NCBI GenBank assembly: GCA_013397935.1
Contig: VZRN01006386.1
Location: forward strand, 583,586 to 647,585
Source of the DNA: Dasyornis broadbenti
Taxonomy: Eukaryota > Chordata > Aves > Passeriformes > Dasyornithidae
Direction: 5' to 3'
Length of the DNA: 64,000 nucleotides
Part shown: one piece after another, positions 47,761 through 59,176 of the stretch
Layout of the letters: each line of letters begins with the position of its first letter
How positions within the stretch are numbered: position 1 is the stretch's first letter
Program-made: the position numbers and the translations under genes
The notes under the pieces: model-generated
What the model saw: only the letters and a program-made list of their open reading frames with translations
Database searches by the model: none
Told to the model about the DNA's origin: nothing

Positions 47761-47792
47761 ATTGCTCCCTACACAGATAAGTAGGGAGCAAT
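47761..47792. other. Perfect 12-bp inverted repeat (hairpin)
   Basis: ATTGCTCCCTAC and GTAGGGAGCAAT are exact reverse complements, separated by an 8-base spacer ACAGATAA. Pairing does not extend beyond these arms, so a microRNA-length hairpin is not supported. Confidence 0.85.
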
Positions 47793-47960
47793 AAAAAGAA
47801 GGAGGAACATATCAGCAGACTGTGTCAGAAATGATGCCTCCTTCTGTCCCTGCTGTGAATCTTCCCCAGCTCATTTCATTGCACAGAGAGGTGCCTCATG
47901 GGAACCTGCTCTCACCAGCCTCCCCTCCCAGAGCCAAATGCCAGGCTTTTTGGCAGCCCT
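47793..47960. other. Short unique spacer
   Basis: Nothing recognised between the hairpin and the CR1 fragment. Confidence 0.5.
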
Positions 47961-48200
47961 CATAGAATCATTTGAGTGGATAAGCACATTTTAAAGGTCA
48001 ACTAGTCCAATCTCCCTGCAATTAGCAGGGACATCTTCAACTAGACCAGTTTGCTGAGAGTCCCATCCAGCCTGACCTTGAATTTCCACGGATGGAGCAT
48101 CTACCACCCCTGGGCAATCTGTTCCAGTGTTTGACCATTGTAAAAAATTTCTTTCTTATTTCTAATCCAGATTGACCCTTCTGCATCTTAAACTCATCAT
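47961..48200 (-). mobile_element. CR1 LINE 3' fragment
   Basis: Reverse-complement CR1 tail in canonical order: CATAGAATCATTTGAGTGG, CTAGTCCAATCTCCCTGCAA, GGGACATCTTCAACTAGACC, CCCATCCAGCCTGACCTTGAA, GGGCAATCTGTTCCAGTG. Truncated and diverged. Confidence 0.9.
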
Positions 48201-48835
48201 CCATGTTTGTATTTGATTGTGGAGATGTAACTGTGCCTTGTGCACACCAAGGCTATGACTAAGAAGCCTGGGAACATGAGTTCAATTTATTGCCAATTAA
48301 TAACAGAGTAGGACAATGAGAAACAAAGACAAAGCTTAAAACACCTTCCCCCACACCCCTCCCTTTTTCCATGGGCTGAATTTCATTCCAAATTTTTTAC
48401 CTTCTTTCCTGCAAATAATGCATGGGGATGGAAATGGGGACTGTGGTCAGTTCATACCACACAGCTATACTTAGAACTTACAGTAGCTTAATGTAAGTAA
48501 TTATGACACCTGGCAGAAGCAGAGTGACTCAGGAGCTGCCATGAACTGCAGTAGGGGATGAGTGACTCAGTGTCACCAGGGGATGCTCAGTTTCATGTAG
48601 AAGTTACCACAGTATTTGTGCCCACCGCTGCATTGTGGGCATGGGTCAGCATCTAACTTTGAATTCCACATGGAGCGGGCTGGGGTTCCAAGGGGACTGC
48701 AAACAGCAGATTTTACACAAGTGTTTCATGAGAAGAATCATCACAGCTTCCTCAGTAAACCACAAACCTTAGGAAGTCTGATGAAGCATCTAATACTACA
48801 CATTGAGTGATTATGATTACAAAGATCACTGAGTT

Positions 48836-49245
48836 ATAGAATCACTGAGTGGTTTGAGTTGGAAGGGACATTTGAAGACCATCTAGTCTGCAATAATCAG
48901 GGACATCTTCAATTTGATCAGGTTGCTGAGAACCCCATCCAACCTGACCTTGAATGTTTTCAGGGATGGGACACATCTCTGGGCAACACGTTCCAGCATT
49001 TTATCATTCTCATTATAAAAGATTATATCTTATATCTGGCCTAAATCTACCCTCTTAGTTTTAAACCATTATCCCTCATTCTATTGCAAGGGGCCCTAGT
49101 AAAAAATTGCCCCTGTCTTTCTTCTAAGACTCCTTTAAATATTGAAAGGCCACAATAAAGTCTCCCTGGAGCCTCTTCCCTGCTCCAGGCTAAACAACCC
49201 CAGGTCTCTCAGCCTTTCCTCACAGGCAGAGTAGCTTTTTGCAAC
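48836..49245 (-). mobile_element. CR1 LINE 3' fragment, longer copy
   Basis: About 410 bp of inverted CR1 tail, from ATAGAATCACTGAGTGGTTTGA through AACCCCATCCAACCTGACC, CAACACGTTCCAGCA, AATCTACCCTCTTAG and GGAGCCTCTTCCCTGCTCC to the CTCAGCCTTTCCTCACAGGC segment. It lies about 640 bp from the previous copy in the same orientation and reads as a separate insertion. Confidence 0.92.
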
Positions 49246-52133
49246 CTCTTTGGCAGTCTGCTCATGCTTACTTGCCACACCCAAGAGAGAAGGGGCTGAG
49301 ATTCCTCCTGAGAATGCTGGGATGTCAGAGACAGAGAGTTCAGACCTGTCTGACAGTTTTTCTGCCTTTGTTTGTTCTGTATTTCAGACCCTGACATAAA
49401 GCAGATCAGCTGCCCTGGCCCAGGTCACCTCCACCAGTTCACAGGATTGGCAGACAGGGAAATTCTTTTATTCTTTAAATTTTTTGAGTGTTGCATTAAT
49501 TTTAAATTTCTTCAATCTCTGGCTTGTCAGGGAGGGAAAAAAGAAAATCTCATTACCTCTTTTCTAGAGATGTAGTTTAAAGAGGAGATGACAGTATGCT
49601 TTAATTTTTTTAAAGTTCTCTCAAGCAAAATGAACATTCATTTTGTGCCTGAAAGCATCTATTTTCTGAGCCATAACTTCTAATCTCTGTTATTCACAAT
49701 GTACCCTTTGGCTTCTTGACATTCTCTAGAGATGTCCTAGTCCCTGGCAACATGTCACTCTTATTAGGACTGATTTCTACAGACCTTGAGTGACTTCTGG
49801 GAAAATACTGGGATCCTCCTCAAGAGGATAAGGCAGGCTGGTTCTCACTGTTGCTGGGAGAGAAGCAGTCCCCCAGTACCAGCTCTGAACACTCCAGCCT
49901 CTTAATTTTGTGCTGCTACTGCAGGCAACCAACGTGAGACTTGACTTTTTGTTTGGTTCTTCACTGCATTTGCTATCTCATGAATAAGCCTTTGGTCCAT
50001 AAATTGAGCTGGGTGTTGCTCAGACAAGTCATGCAGAGAAGAAGGAAGTGAACATAAGGCGCTTGGCTGCCAGGGAGCAGGACAGTCCTGGACAACAGTC
50101 CAAAAGATGGTGAACTTTGAGGCAGCATCATCCTTGCCACCAGCACAGGAAAGATGCAAACCCAAGGAAGTGCAGCAATCTTTAAACTGTCTTTTCCTGC
50201 CAGCTCTGAGTCACCTGAGTTCCCAGCACTGACTGCTAGAGCATATTTAACAGCCTAGGGAAATGCAACAGAGAGCTGTCCTGAGGGTCCTGTAGTTATT
50301 GCAAAAATTGAGACAAGGCAGGTCAGTAAATAACCTGTTGGTCTGACATGCATCATTAACCCACAGATAAAAGATCCTTATGGAGTGACTCTATGACAAA
50401 CACTGCTCTTCCTTCTCTCAGTACAAGGTTTCTAGAGAAAGAGAACAAAGACCCCAAGTAGTCAAAGGAGCTATTCCAATTTAGACCCTGCAGGTTTAGT
50501 GCTGGTAGTAAATGCCTTTGCCCTGTACAGAATTTCTGCCTTCCTTTGAGGTAACTGGTATCTTTCAGGGTGACCAGTATCAAAGTTGCCTATTCTGTTT
50601 TTTGTAGTCTATACTCATTCTTCAAACAGAGGCAGGGATCTGAGCCTGCAAGGAATAGCTTGCAGCTTTATTTTATGTCCTGCTGCCGTGTGATAGTGGC
50701 CCTGGCAAGAAGCCTTTGCAAGAGGAGGTTTGCAGAATGTGAGTGTGCAGCTTAACTGCAGCAGTTGTTCCTGTAGGATTTCTCAGTGCACCCTCTGTTT
50801 CACATTAGACCTTGGGGAAGTCAAGTATAGAATACCTGTAGTGAAGCCTGGTGTGACAAACCCCCTGTGACTTCCTATTCTTGGAATCTGCTCATGCCAC
50901 CACAACAACGACAACAGGACTTGTACTGAGACCCTAGATTTGGTCAGGTATGTTGTCACTGCCAGAGCAAGTGTCCACGTTTCCCAGCCATGCTGCCAGT
51001 GTGGAGCTCAGCAGCAGCTTTTGGAGCCAGCGTCCACTATGCACCTGAGTGCCAGCAGCTGCTTTTTGGGGACAGCAGCCTTCTGCTTAGCAAATGATAT
51101 GTGTGAGACAGGTGGACTATGGTTTGTTACTGCCAGCAATGGGAAGGAGAACACATAAATAATGTGAAGAGCAGATCAGTTACTTTTTTTACTACTCCTG
51201 TGTCTCTGGCTGCTGCCATACAGAATCCAACTATGATGCATTTGGTGCCAGGTAACAATAATATTTAGATCTCAGAGGAAATGGGCAGTGGAGCAGGAGT
51301 CAGATGAATTTTATCCTGGCTGGGAGGTATCTTTGGGCAGCCTCTGGGTCTGCAGGTCCTGCTTTGCATACATGTTTATTGCTCTGTATAACTGATTGAC
51401 TATTTTTCTGATGGCACCACCTTCAAACCAGGTTAACTTTTGCAAGTGACTTATTTTCCTGTGTGACTCAGCACAAGCAGCAGTTGCAACGCCCAAGCTG
51501 ACCGGCTGTGTAGCAAGAGTGGAAGAGCAGAGCAACCAGACAGAGCAGCCAGCAATTGCTTTAGATATGAATGTTGGTATAATTTTTTATTGGGAAGAAG
51601 CAGCAAGAGTTTCACCTGGTGCCACGTCACACATTGTTGTCAGGTGCAGCGTCACTACAGCTGCTGCAACTCTGACATGAATATCCCTAATACTGGAGAC
51701 ACCTGGGATTCACGTCACAGCCACCGCCATACAAATGATGCTTATGCCCAATTAATAAGAAAAGTCAAGCCTCCAGAACTCTTGAGGAAAACAAGTGATC
51801 AGACAGATGTGAGACAAGTAGACTAAAAAAAGAGAGGAAGAGACAGAGAGGAGAAGAAAGGATACTGACCAGGGCAGGAATGTTTCTGACCACAAATCAA
51901 TGAGCAGGTGTATTATTAAACACCCACTGAAGGTTTCAAATCACTGAAAGCTGCCTGGTTTCAGCAGTTGCACATCACCTCTAGATTAACAAAAATTTGT
52001 ATTGTCTTTGCCACTCTCCTTGGCATCTGATGTTTGGTCCCAGAGATTCCCTCTACAGCAATATTGGACTTTTACAGCATGGGAGCCTCCACAGAGTAGC
52101 ACAACAGAGGAGGAAATGAAACACCACACATAC
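49246..52133. other. Intergenic, no gene seen
   Basis: Unique DNA without recognised exons, RNA genes or transposons. Confidence 0.5.
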
Positions 52134-52726
52134 TGTGCTGATTTTGGCTGGGGTGGAGTTAACTTTCTTCACAGTGCCTGGTATGGGGTTGTGTTTTGGA
52201 TTTGTGCTGAACTCAGGGCTGATAATACAGAGATGTTTTTGGGTTTGCTGAGCAGGGCTTGCACAGAGCCAAGGCCTTTTCTGCTTTTCACATGGCCTTG
52301 CTGGTGAGGGTGCAGGGAGCACACGGGAGGTTGGGATGAAACACAGCCAGGACAGGTGACCCCAACTGACCAAAGAGATATTCCAGACCATGTGACATCA
52401 TGCTCAGTGTATAAAGTGGGGGGAAGAAGGAGGAAGGGGGGCACATTTGGAGCGATGGTGTTTGTCTTCCCAAGTCTTCCCACCACTGTGTGTGATGGGG
52501 CCCTGCTCTCCTGCAGGTGGCTGAACACCTGCCTGCCCATTGGAAGCAGGGAATTAATTCCTTGCCTTACTTTCCTTGTGTGTGTGGCTTTTCCCTATCA
52601 AACTGTCTTTATCTCAACCCATGGGTTTTCCAGCTTTTACCCTTCCAATTCTCCCCCCCGATCTTGCTGGTGGGACAGTAAGTGGCTGCCTGGGGCTTGG
52701 TTGTTGTCTGGGGTTAAACCACAACA
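52134..52726 (+). mobile_element. ERV solo LTR (avian ERVL-like family), copy B
   Basis: 593 bp, beginning TGTGCTGATTTTGGCTGG and ending GGTTAAACCACAACA. It is homologous to 16140-16682 throughout and in the same orientation. A TATAAAG box is at about 52410 and an ATCAAA poly(A)-like word near 52597. The flanks CATAC and CAAAC differ at one of five bases, so they are a plausible decayed target-site duplication. No internal viral genes are present. An open frame reading across it is incidental. Confidence 0.85.
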
Positions 52727-54861
52727 CAAACACAGCCAGGAACAGTAGGGGCAGCATTTGCGAAGGCTATTGCTGATTTTGCTGCCACAAAACAAAGGAG
52801 AGACCACCTGCGAGATGGTGTGTCAGTCACTGCTGGCTGGCTGAGAAGAAATAGGGTTTTGGCAGAAACCCTGAAAACACTCTGGTACTAAAGGCAGCTG
52901 CACTCTGGCAAGGTACACCCTCATGGCCTCATGGATACTGTTGATGGCCTTGGTATGGCATCTTTCATGACACCTTGTTGAAACCGGATTCTTGCTGGTG
53001 CTCATCAGTGTCCAACATGTACAAAAGCAAACTGTTAAAGTGCAGGTTTCCATGGAGAATCTATTATGCTTTCTCCTTGCATATCCGAAGTTCCTACCAA
53101 GGAGGAGCCAAAGCAGTGTGATGCATTTGTTTGATACTGCTTTTACAATGGGAAAACATACTCTGGGGAGTGTCTTTAAAACACCGGAAATTTACAGACA
53201 ACAAGCCAGGCAAAATCCCCCAGTGTTTCATGTTATCAGTCGTCAAGAATTATCAGTCTTGCAAAAACAAATTAACAAGATTGAGACTTTGCTATTATTC
53301 ACAGACAGGAAAACCCTAATCAGAATAATATCTCCTCTGAAATTTTTATCTGCTGGCATTAGAGTGTACAATTCTTCTTTTATTGGAGCAGGAAGCCTGC
53401 CCTTGAATGGTTCATTATCAGCCTGCATCGCGTCCCTCCCAGTGGCAGCACTGTTCACAAATCAATGACTAATCCTGATCCAAATCAGTTATCAGATATG
53501 ATGGGTTTTTTTCCACTGCCCTGAGACAGCAAAGAAATAGCTGTTAACATCACTTTGCTGAAAGTATTCCAGCGCCAGACAGATCTGATGTGTGTCTCAC
53601 CAGAGTGCAGTGGGATACTAAAAGCAGGTGTTGCTCCAAGATGATTTAGCCTTTTGGAAAGTCTCTTCTTAAAAGGCAGCTCCAGTTTTTTAGAGAAGGT
53701 GGGAGGAAAGTAAGTGTAATAACTCTCAAGAAGGAGGAAATTTGTCCTCTTCGAATTGAATCTTTAAGCTGAACTTCAGGAAGCGTCTTTCAGGACTGCA
53801 TGTTACCTTTTTCTCCATCTTTTTAAAACTATGCAGCATTTTGAGAGCCTGGTTAGTGCATAAAGCAACTCCCACTGGCACAAGACAAGACAACTCAGCC
53901 CTGCTCACACTGCTGGCATTGAACAGCTGTCCCAGTGTAACAAGGTACAGAGCCTAAACAGTCATTTCACTGCCTGGGTAACAAATTTGTACAAGGCAAA
54001 TTTCTTCTCTTTGGTAAATGATGCGCAGAAAGTGGCATTTCCATTAGATCACCCAGTGCATAAATATAAAAGAGGGTTTAATTCTCTACATGACACAATT
54101 ACTTCCAAAAGGAAGAACTGGAAATAAATACCTCAGCGAATACATCTGCAGGAATTTATGAGAGACTAATTGGTTTTATCCTCAGTGACACCATCAGGGT
54201 CACGTCCTGACATATGCGATGTCTTAATGCTGTGAGAACGGGCATATTTAAAGTGCCAGAAGATAAGATAAAAATCCTATTTAAAAGATTATGTCTTGCA
54301 TCAATTTTCTGCCAGCAGCTGGTCTGCCAGAACACTACAGGAAATTCTTCTTTACAGCTTCTGGGTGTATTTTTGTTCCATAAGGTACAAAGCAATCATT
54401 GTGTTACATGCTGAATGTATGACAAATACTGAAGACATTGTAGGTTGTGTGCTTCTGCTCACTAATGCAAAAGAAGCAATTTGTTATTACTGTAGTCTTT
54501 AATACAGTGCATCAGGAAGGAGATTGGTATGCAGTATACAGACATGCCTGTGTTGTAGAAGATGGCATGTACACCAATAACTCCATTGCCTTTGCTGCAC
54601 AGAAAGGAGGAAAATACGAAGGAAAAAAGCAGCTGTGAAGCCTCTCCAGCAAAATTTCCCCTGTCCTAGCCACTGTTCTGAAAGAGAAATAATTCATGCC
54701 CTAGCATTCCACCTTCTCATCTTTGGTAGGGTAACATCTCACAGCCACAGCAACAGGCACGGAGCAGAGACAGTTCCCACCCCAAGCGGACAAAGCTGTG
54801 TGCCACAGGCTGAACTTCCAGGCCGCCTTCTTACCCTTGCTGAGAGTGAGTTCAGGGTCCT
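52727..54861. other. Intergenic, possible conserved non-coding block
   Basis: No gene recognised. A 158-codon open frame at 52992-53468 lacks an ATG start and any domain. The AT-rich block 53980-54330 has no repeats and looks like a candidate conserved element. Confidence 0.45.
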
Positions 54862-56150
54862 GAGCAGCTCCTAAAGCACGTCAAGTCTATAGGACTGGAT
54901 GAGATCCATCCTAGGGCTCTGAGGGAGCTGGTGGAACGGCTCACCAAGCCACCCTCCATCATTTCCCATCCGTCCTGCCTGACCAGGGAGATCCCAGATG
55001 GCTGGAGGTTGGTCAGTGTGGCACCCATCCACCAGAAGGGTTGGAAGGAGGATCTGGGGAACTCCAGGCCTGTCAGCCTGACCTCAGTGCCTGCGAAGGT
55101 TATGGAGCAGACCTTGAGTGTAATTACATGGCACATACAGGACATCCAGGGGATCAGGCTCAGCCAGGATGGGTTTAGGGAAGGTCCTGTCTGACCAACC
55201 TGATCTCCTTTTATGTGCAAATGACCTATCTAGTGGGCGGGGAAAAGGGAAAAGCTGTCTATGTGTCCACCTGGACTTCAGCAAAGCCTTTGACACCGTC
55301 TCCCACAGCACTCTGTGGGAAAACTGGCAGCCCATGGCTTGGGCAGGTGCATCTTCACTGGGTTAAGAATTTCCTGCATGGCCAGGCCCAGGGTGTAGTG
55401 GGGAATGGTGCTACATCCAGTTGGTGTTCAGTCACCAGTGATGTCCCCAGGGATCAGTGCTGGGCCCAGTCCTGTTTAATGTCTTTACTGATTATGTGGA
55501 TGAAGGGATTGCGTAAATTTGTGGATGACACCGAGCTGGGTGGGAGTGCTGATCTGCTGGAGGGCAGGAAAGCTCTGCAGAGGGACCTGGACAGGCTGGA
55601 TCCACAGGATCTATGGACCAAGGCCATTTGTAGGAGGTTCAAGGAGGCCAAGGGCCTGGTCCTACACTATGGCCACAACAACCCCTTGCAGCACTACAGG
55701 CTCGGGGAAAAGGGGCTGGAAAGTGGCCCAGTGGAAAAGGAGCTGGTGGTGCTGGTTGACAGCATCTGGACATGAGCCAGCTGTGCCCAGGGGGCCAAGA
55801 AGACCAATGGCATCCTGGCCTATATCAGGAATAGTGTGGCCAGCAGGACCAGGGAAGTGATTCTTCTCCTGTACTCGGCACTGATGAGGCCACACCTCGA
55901 GTGCTGTGTCCAGTTCTGGGCCCCTCAATTTAGGAAGGACATTGAAAGGCTGGAGCGAGCCCAGAGAAAGGCAACGAAGCTGGGGAAGGGTCTGGAGCAC
56001 AAGTTGTGCTAGGAGAAGCTAAGGGAGCTGAGGAGGCTCAGCCTGGAGAAAAGGAAGCTCAGGAGTGACCTTAGCACTCTCCACAACTCCCTGAAATAAG
56101 GGTGTGGCCAGACGGGGGTCGGCCTCTTATCCCAGGCAACCAGTGCCCGG
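54862..56150 (+). mobile_element. CR1 LINE, internal fragment with degraded RT coding sequence
   Basis: About 1.3 kb of the CR1 ORF2 region. Translated pieces in shifting frames show the CR1 reverse transcriptase order: DEIHPRALREL, PDGWRLVSVAPIHQKGWKED, SRPVSLTSVPAKVMEQ, DFSKAFDTVSH, a SWCSVTSDVPRDQC-like segment, FVDDTELGGSADLLEGRKA, then the C-terminal HNNPLQHYRLGEKGLES and RPHLECCVQFWAPQ-like segments. Multiple frameshifts and stops make it non-functional. Unlike the other CR1 pieces it is on the plus strand and lacks the CR1 3' tail, since a different element abuts it at about 56150. Confidence 0.93.
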
Positions 56151-56715
56151 TTACTTGTGGGTAGAATTGAGTCGTGTAGGTTTAGGGCTGGACATGCTCC
56201 AATGATCTCAGACCCAGGGGAGGTTAACCAAGTCTGGGAAAAAGAATGTACAACTGATAGTGGACACCAAGAATGCAGAATTTATAGGCCCCATGAACAT
56301 GTGGCAAAGCTCCCAAGACAAGGAAGAAACTAATAAAGACAACTCAGTGCCTGTGCTGAATCAGCTCCGACTGGGTAAAAGGTAATTCCGGCAGGGACAG
56401 ATCACACCCACCGACCGAGAACCCACCTCAGACCAAGAGAAAGCCTGAACATGCGGACTAATTAGCATGAGAAGCGAGTGACTTATTAACCAATAGCAGA
56501 ATGCTAATTAACAAGAGAACTATGTAACTTGCTTCCAGTGAGCACTAATTCATTAGTTTGCTAAAATGTATAAACAGTAAAAAGTTTTGATAGTTGGGGT
56601 GTTTGATTTTTGGAATGTCACCAAGCACCCAGGCTTGTGCAACTCTGTGATAAATAATCTATGTCTCTCTCAAGTGTGTAAATGGCTTGTTGCACACCGA
56701 TTTTTGTGGACAACA
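56151..56715 (+). mobile_element. Probable ERV solo LTR
   Basis: A 0.55-kb block starting where CR1 homology ends. It has a promoter-like order: CCAAT at 56490-56494, TATAAA at 56569-56574, then a GT/CT-rich segment, GATAAATAATCTATG, and an end at TTGTGGACAACA (CA). This resembles U3-R-U5 of an avian ERV LTR. The left boundary and target-site duplication could not be fixed, so the call rests on layout and general likeness. Confidence 0.45.
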
Positions 56716-56879
56716 ATGGTACTGTAATAAGAGAAAAACCCTAAGCGCTTCCCTAATGCCAACATTTATTCCAAGCATCAGAAGATGAAGCATTAACACT
56801 TTAAAGGTGTAGTTCAAACTACGAGACACCAATGGTGCTAAAAAAGAAGTACCTGAAAAGAGTCTCTTCTAAAAGAGAG

Positions 56880-57480
56880 ACTTCAGCGTGCACCGAATAC
56901 ACACCCAGATCGGGCGCAGCACACACGGACCAGACCCCGCCCCGGCGGACGCTGGGGACCTGCCACGGGCTTTTCCTTTGCGGTTGTTCCCCGCTTGCCT
57001 GTCTGTGGGATTGTTAACCGTGCAGAAAGGAGCCGGGGCAGGCGGACAGTGTCAGTAAAGGCTCCAGCAAAGTGTCAGCAAAGGCTTCAGCTGCGTGGCA
57101 GCAGCGGTTTTTGCGTCTCCGCCTTAGTTTATCCCCAGCCGTTCTGCCGCTTGCTGCGCTTTCTCATCAGGCAGTGCGCCGGGCACCTCGGTACGGTGGC
57201 CGGGAGGGGGCGCGGGCCCGTCATGGCGGCGGTGGTGGTGGCGGCCGGCCGGGCGTGTGCCCGCGGTGCACTCCGAGCGGCCTGGCGAGGTGATGGGGCA
57301 GCGCGGGGTGCCGGGGGAGCCTCCGCGGGAAGGGCAGCGGTCACCGGCCCGGGCAGGCGCCGCGGGAGGCGGGGGGTTTCCCCGCAGAGCGAGGGGAGCG
57401 CGTTGCGCGTACACATCCGGACGTCCATCCATGTGCACATCCGTCCATCCATGTGCACATCCGTACATCCATGTGCACAT
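56880..57480 (+). promoter_or_regulatory. CpG-island promoter
   Basis: The only GC-rich, CpG-dense block in the window, flanked by AT-rich DNA. It contains GGCGG/CCGCC-type Sp1-like words and no obvious TATA box, as in housekeeping promoters. A Kozak-good ATG with a clean splice donor lies within it (57223-57289). Transcription start not determined. Confidence 0.8.
57223..57289 (+). CDS. Putative first coding exon, unidentified gene (mitochondrial presequence-like)
   Basis: The ATG has G at -3 and G at +4. It encodes 22 residues plus one base: Ala, Val and Arg rich with no acidic residue, ending RGALRAAWR. This is typical of a mitochondrial targeting presequence. The exon ends at CGAG|GTGATG, a good 5' splice site in phase 1. 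A phase-1 exon candidate follows at 59039-59176. The CpG island and good start context support a real gene start. I could not name the gene. An alternative is that the long open frame continues through the donor, but it becomes Gly/Arg low-complexity. Confidence 0.55.
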
Positions 57481-59038
57481 CCATGTGTACGCGCACGGCA
57501 GCACGGGCGAGGGGTTGCAGTGTCCCTGCTGCCTTCCCTTGGATCTGAGGTGTGACCTGGTGAGAGCAGACCATGGTGCCTCCCCTGCTCGAGGGTTTCA
57601 CCCTAGGGTTTCTGGGGGATCAGGGACATAAGGAGCATTCCCGTGATCCCCAGGCAGCTGGTCCTTGGCAGAGTGCGGATCTGTACGTACGTGAATTTCG
57701 ATTTTATAAGTCCTTGCAATGATTTGCTCTCCATCGTGTTAATTCCACTCTAGGAAAAGTGCTTTGGGATGCGTTGAAGTGGCTCCCACCTGTGACACTT
57801 TGTAGTGGCTATTGTGGCACAGCATTAAGTGGCCAGTGATGAACTCAAACCCAGCACACAGCCACGTGAGGGCTGTTCGTGCATGGATCAGAACATTCCA
57901 CAGCTGCACACCTTCCCATGGCAGTTCCATCACTGAGTCCTACAAGAGCTGGATAACAATCCGGTTTTGTATCTCAGCAATGCCAAGGGGGCTTTCTGAA
58001 CAAATGTCAGGTTTTTTAAAAGCTTGCATTTTGCCAAATAGTGTCAACCTAGTTGCTCTTGCATGTGTTATTCTTTTCCAGTACAGGAAATGTGATAAAT
58101 GCTGGATAAAATAAACACGTACTTCAGATCATAAATGGAGTTTAGGTAGGCAGATCTTACTCATCCTTACAGGGTTCTGGGCAGGGCAACTGTGCCTTTG
58201 TAAACCTGGAGCAGCTGCCCATCAGCCCATCAGAGTAACTTGGTCAGTAACATCTGCCTTAAAATGGTGGAGTGAGGTGGTTTGCTTTGTTCTTTAAATT
58301 GTTATTTTCTTCCCATCCTTTCCACATTTTTCCTCTAAAATTTCATCCCGGACGTTTTTATCAATAGGAATCCAAGTTTCTAGAATTTTTCTGTAGCCAT
58401 TTCTTTCTAGTTTTTAATTCTCTTCAGTAGTTTTTCAAAATTTGAATGTATTATTTTTTTCCCAGTAGAGGTTAAAGTACACTTAATAGGAAGGGAAAAC
58501 ATTTTTATCTTCTACAGTCCTCTAAAAACTTTATTGCCTCCAGTCCTAAAAAAAAAATAAATAAAATCTAAGTAGTTAATGAATTTCAGGTCTCTTTTCA
58601 TCCTCAGGGCAATCTATAATGAAGTGATGCCAAACTGTGATTAACGCCTGAACATTAAGAGGGGTCTTGAAAACAGTCCAGTGGTGTTTCCTTAGTGGAG
58701 GGAAATATTTTCACAGTGTAGTCACAAGCATATCCTTAAAAAGCCCAACCATTTTTTGCAGGTAAACGAGGGAAAAACAAAAGGCTGCAACTGCTCCTAA
58801 ATAATTTATTAAAATCACTCTATAAGCAATATGCTAGAAGCCTTCTAGCCTTCTTCTCTTTGTGACATTTTCTATTGCAATATTCTCTCTCCCACATTCT
58901 GCTTTGCACTTCAAGACAAAAGGTTCTGATTCCCTTTGAAAATCACAGGTTTTTCTTCCGGTGCATATATTTGCAGAAAATACTGTTTTAGGGAAGGAAA
59001 TGTGCTATATATAAACACCTTTCTGTCTTTGTTCTCAG
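57290..59038 (+). other. Putative intron 1
   Basis: GT at 57290 and AG at 59037-59038, preceded by a pyrimidine tract (CACCTTTCTGTCTTTGTTCTCAG). It contains the minisatellite at 57419-57488 and otherwise unique sequence. Confidence 0.45.
57419..57488 (+). repeat. 20-bp minisatellite at the CpG-island edge
   Basis: About three and a half tandem units of CCATCCATGTGCACATCCGT. The unit contains the palindrome GTGCAC. It lies just downstream of the putative first exon. Confidence 0.85.
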
Positions 59039-59176
59039 GCTTTGCTTGTGTGCCAGTGAAAGGGAGTTGCAGTTCATACTCTAGCCTGGCATGGGCTTTC
59101 CAGACACGGTGCTCCCTCTTGGCCCCCTGGACTGGGACAGTCGAGCAGTGCAGGAAAAGCAGTTTCTTCAATACAT
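59039..59176 (+). CDS. Putative second coding exon of the same gene
   Basis: 138 bases (46 codons), open in the phase set by exon 1. It is bounded by a strong acceptor (TTCTCAG) and a near-perfect donor (T|GTAAGT). The peptide is Ser, Cys, Trp and Arg rich with few acidic residues, extending the presequence character (for example SLAWAFQTRCSLLAPW). No domain or family recognised. A simple continuation to later exons could not be traced inside the window, so this remains a prediction. Confidence 0.45.

Noticed and set aside
52992..53468. 158-codon plus-strand open frame
   Set aside because: Starts with a non-ATG codon and has no domain or splice context. Length is compatible with chance.
57341..57601. 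Repetitive HMD-type peptide frames on the minus strand near the CpG island
   Set aside because: They are translations of the 20-bp minisatellite.
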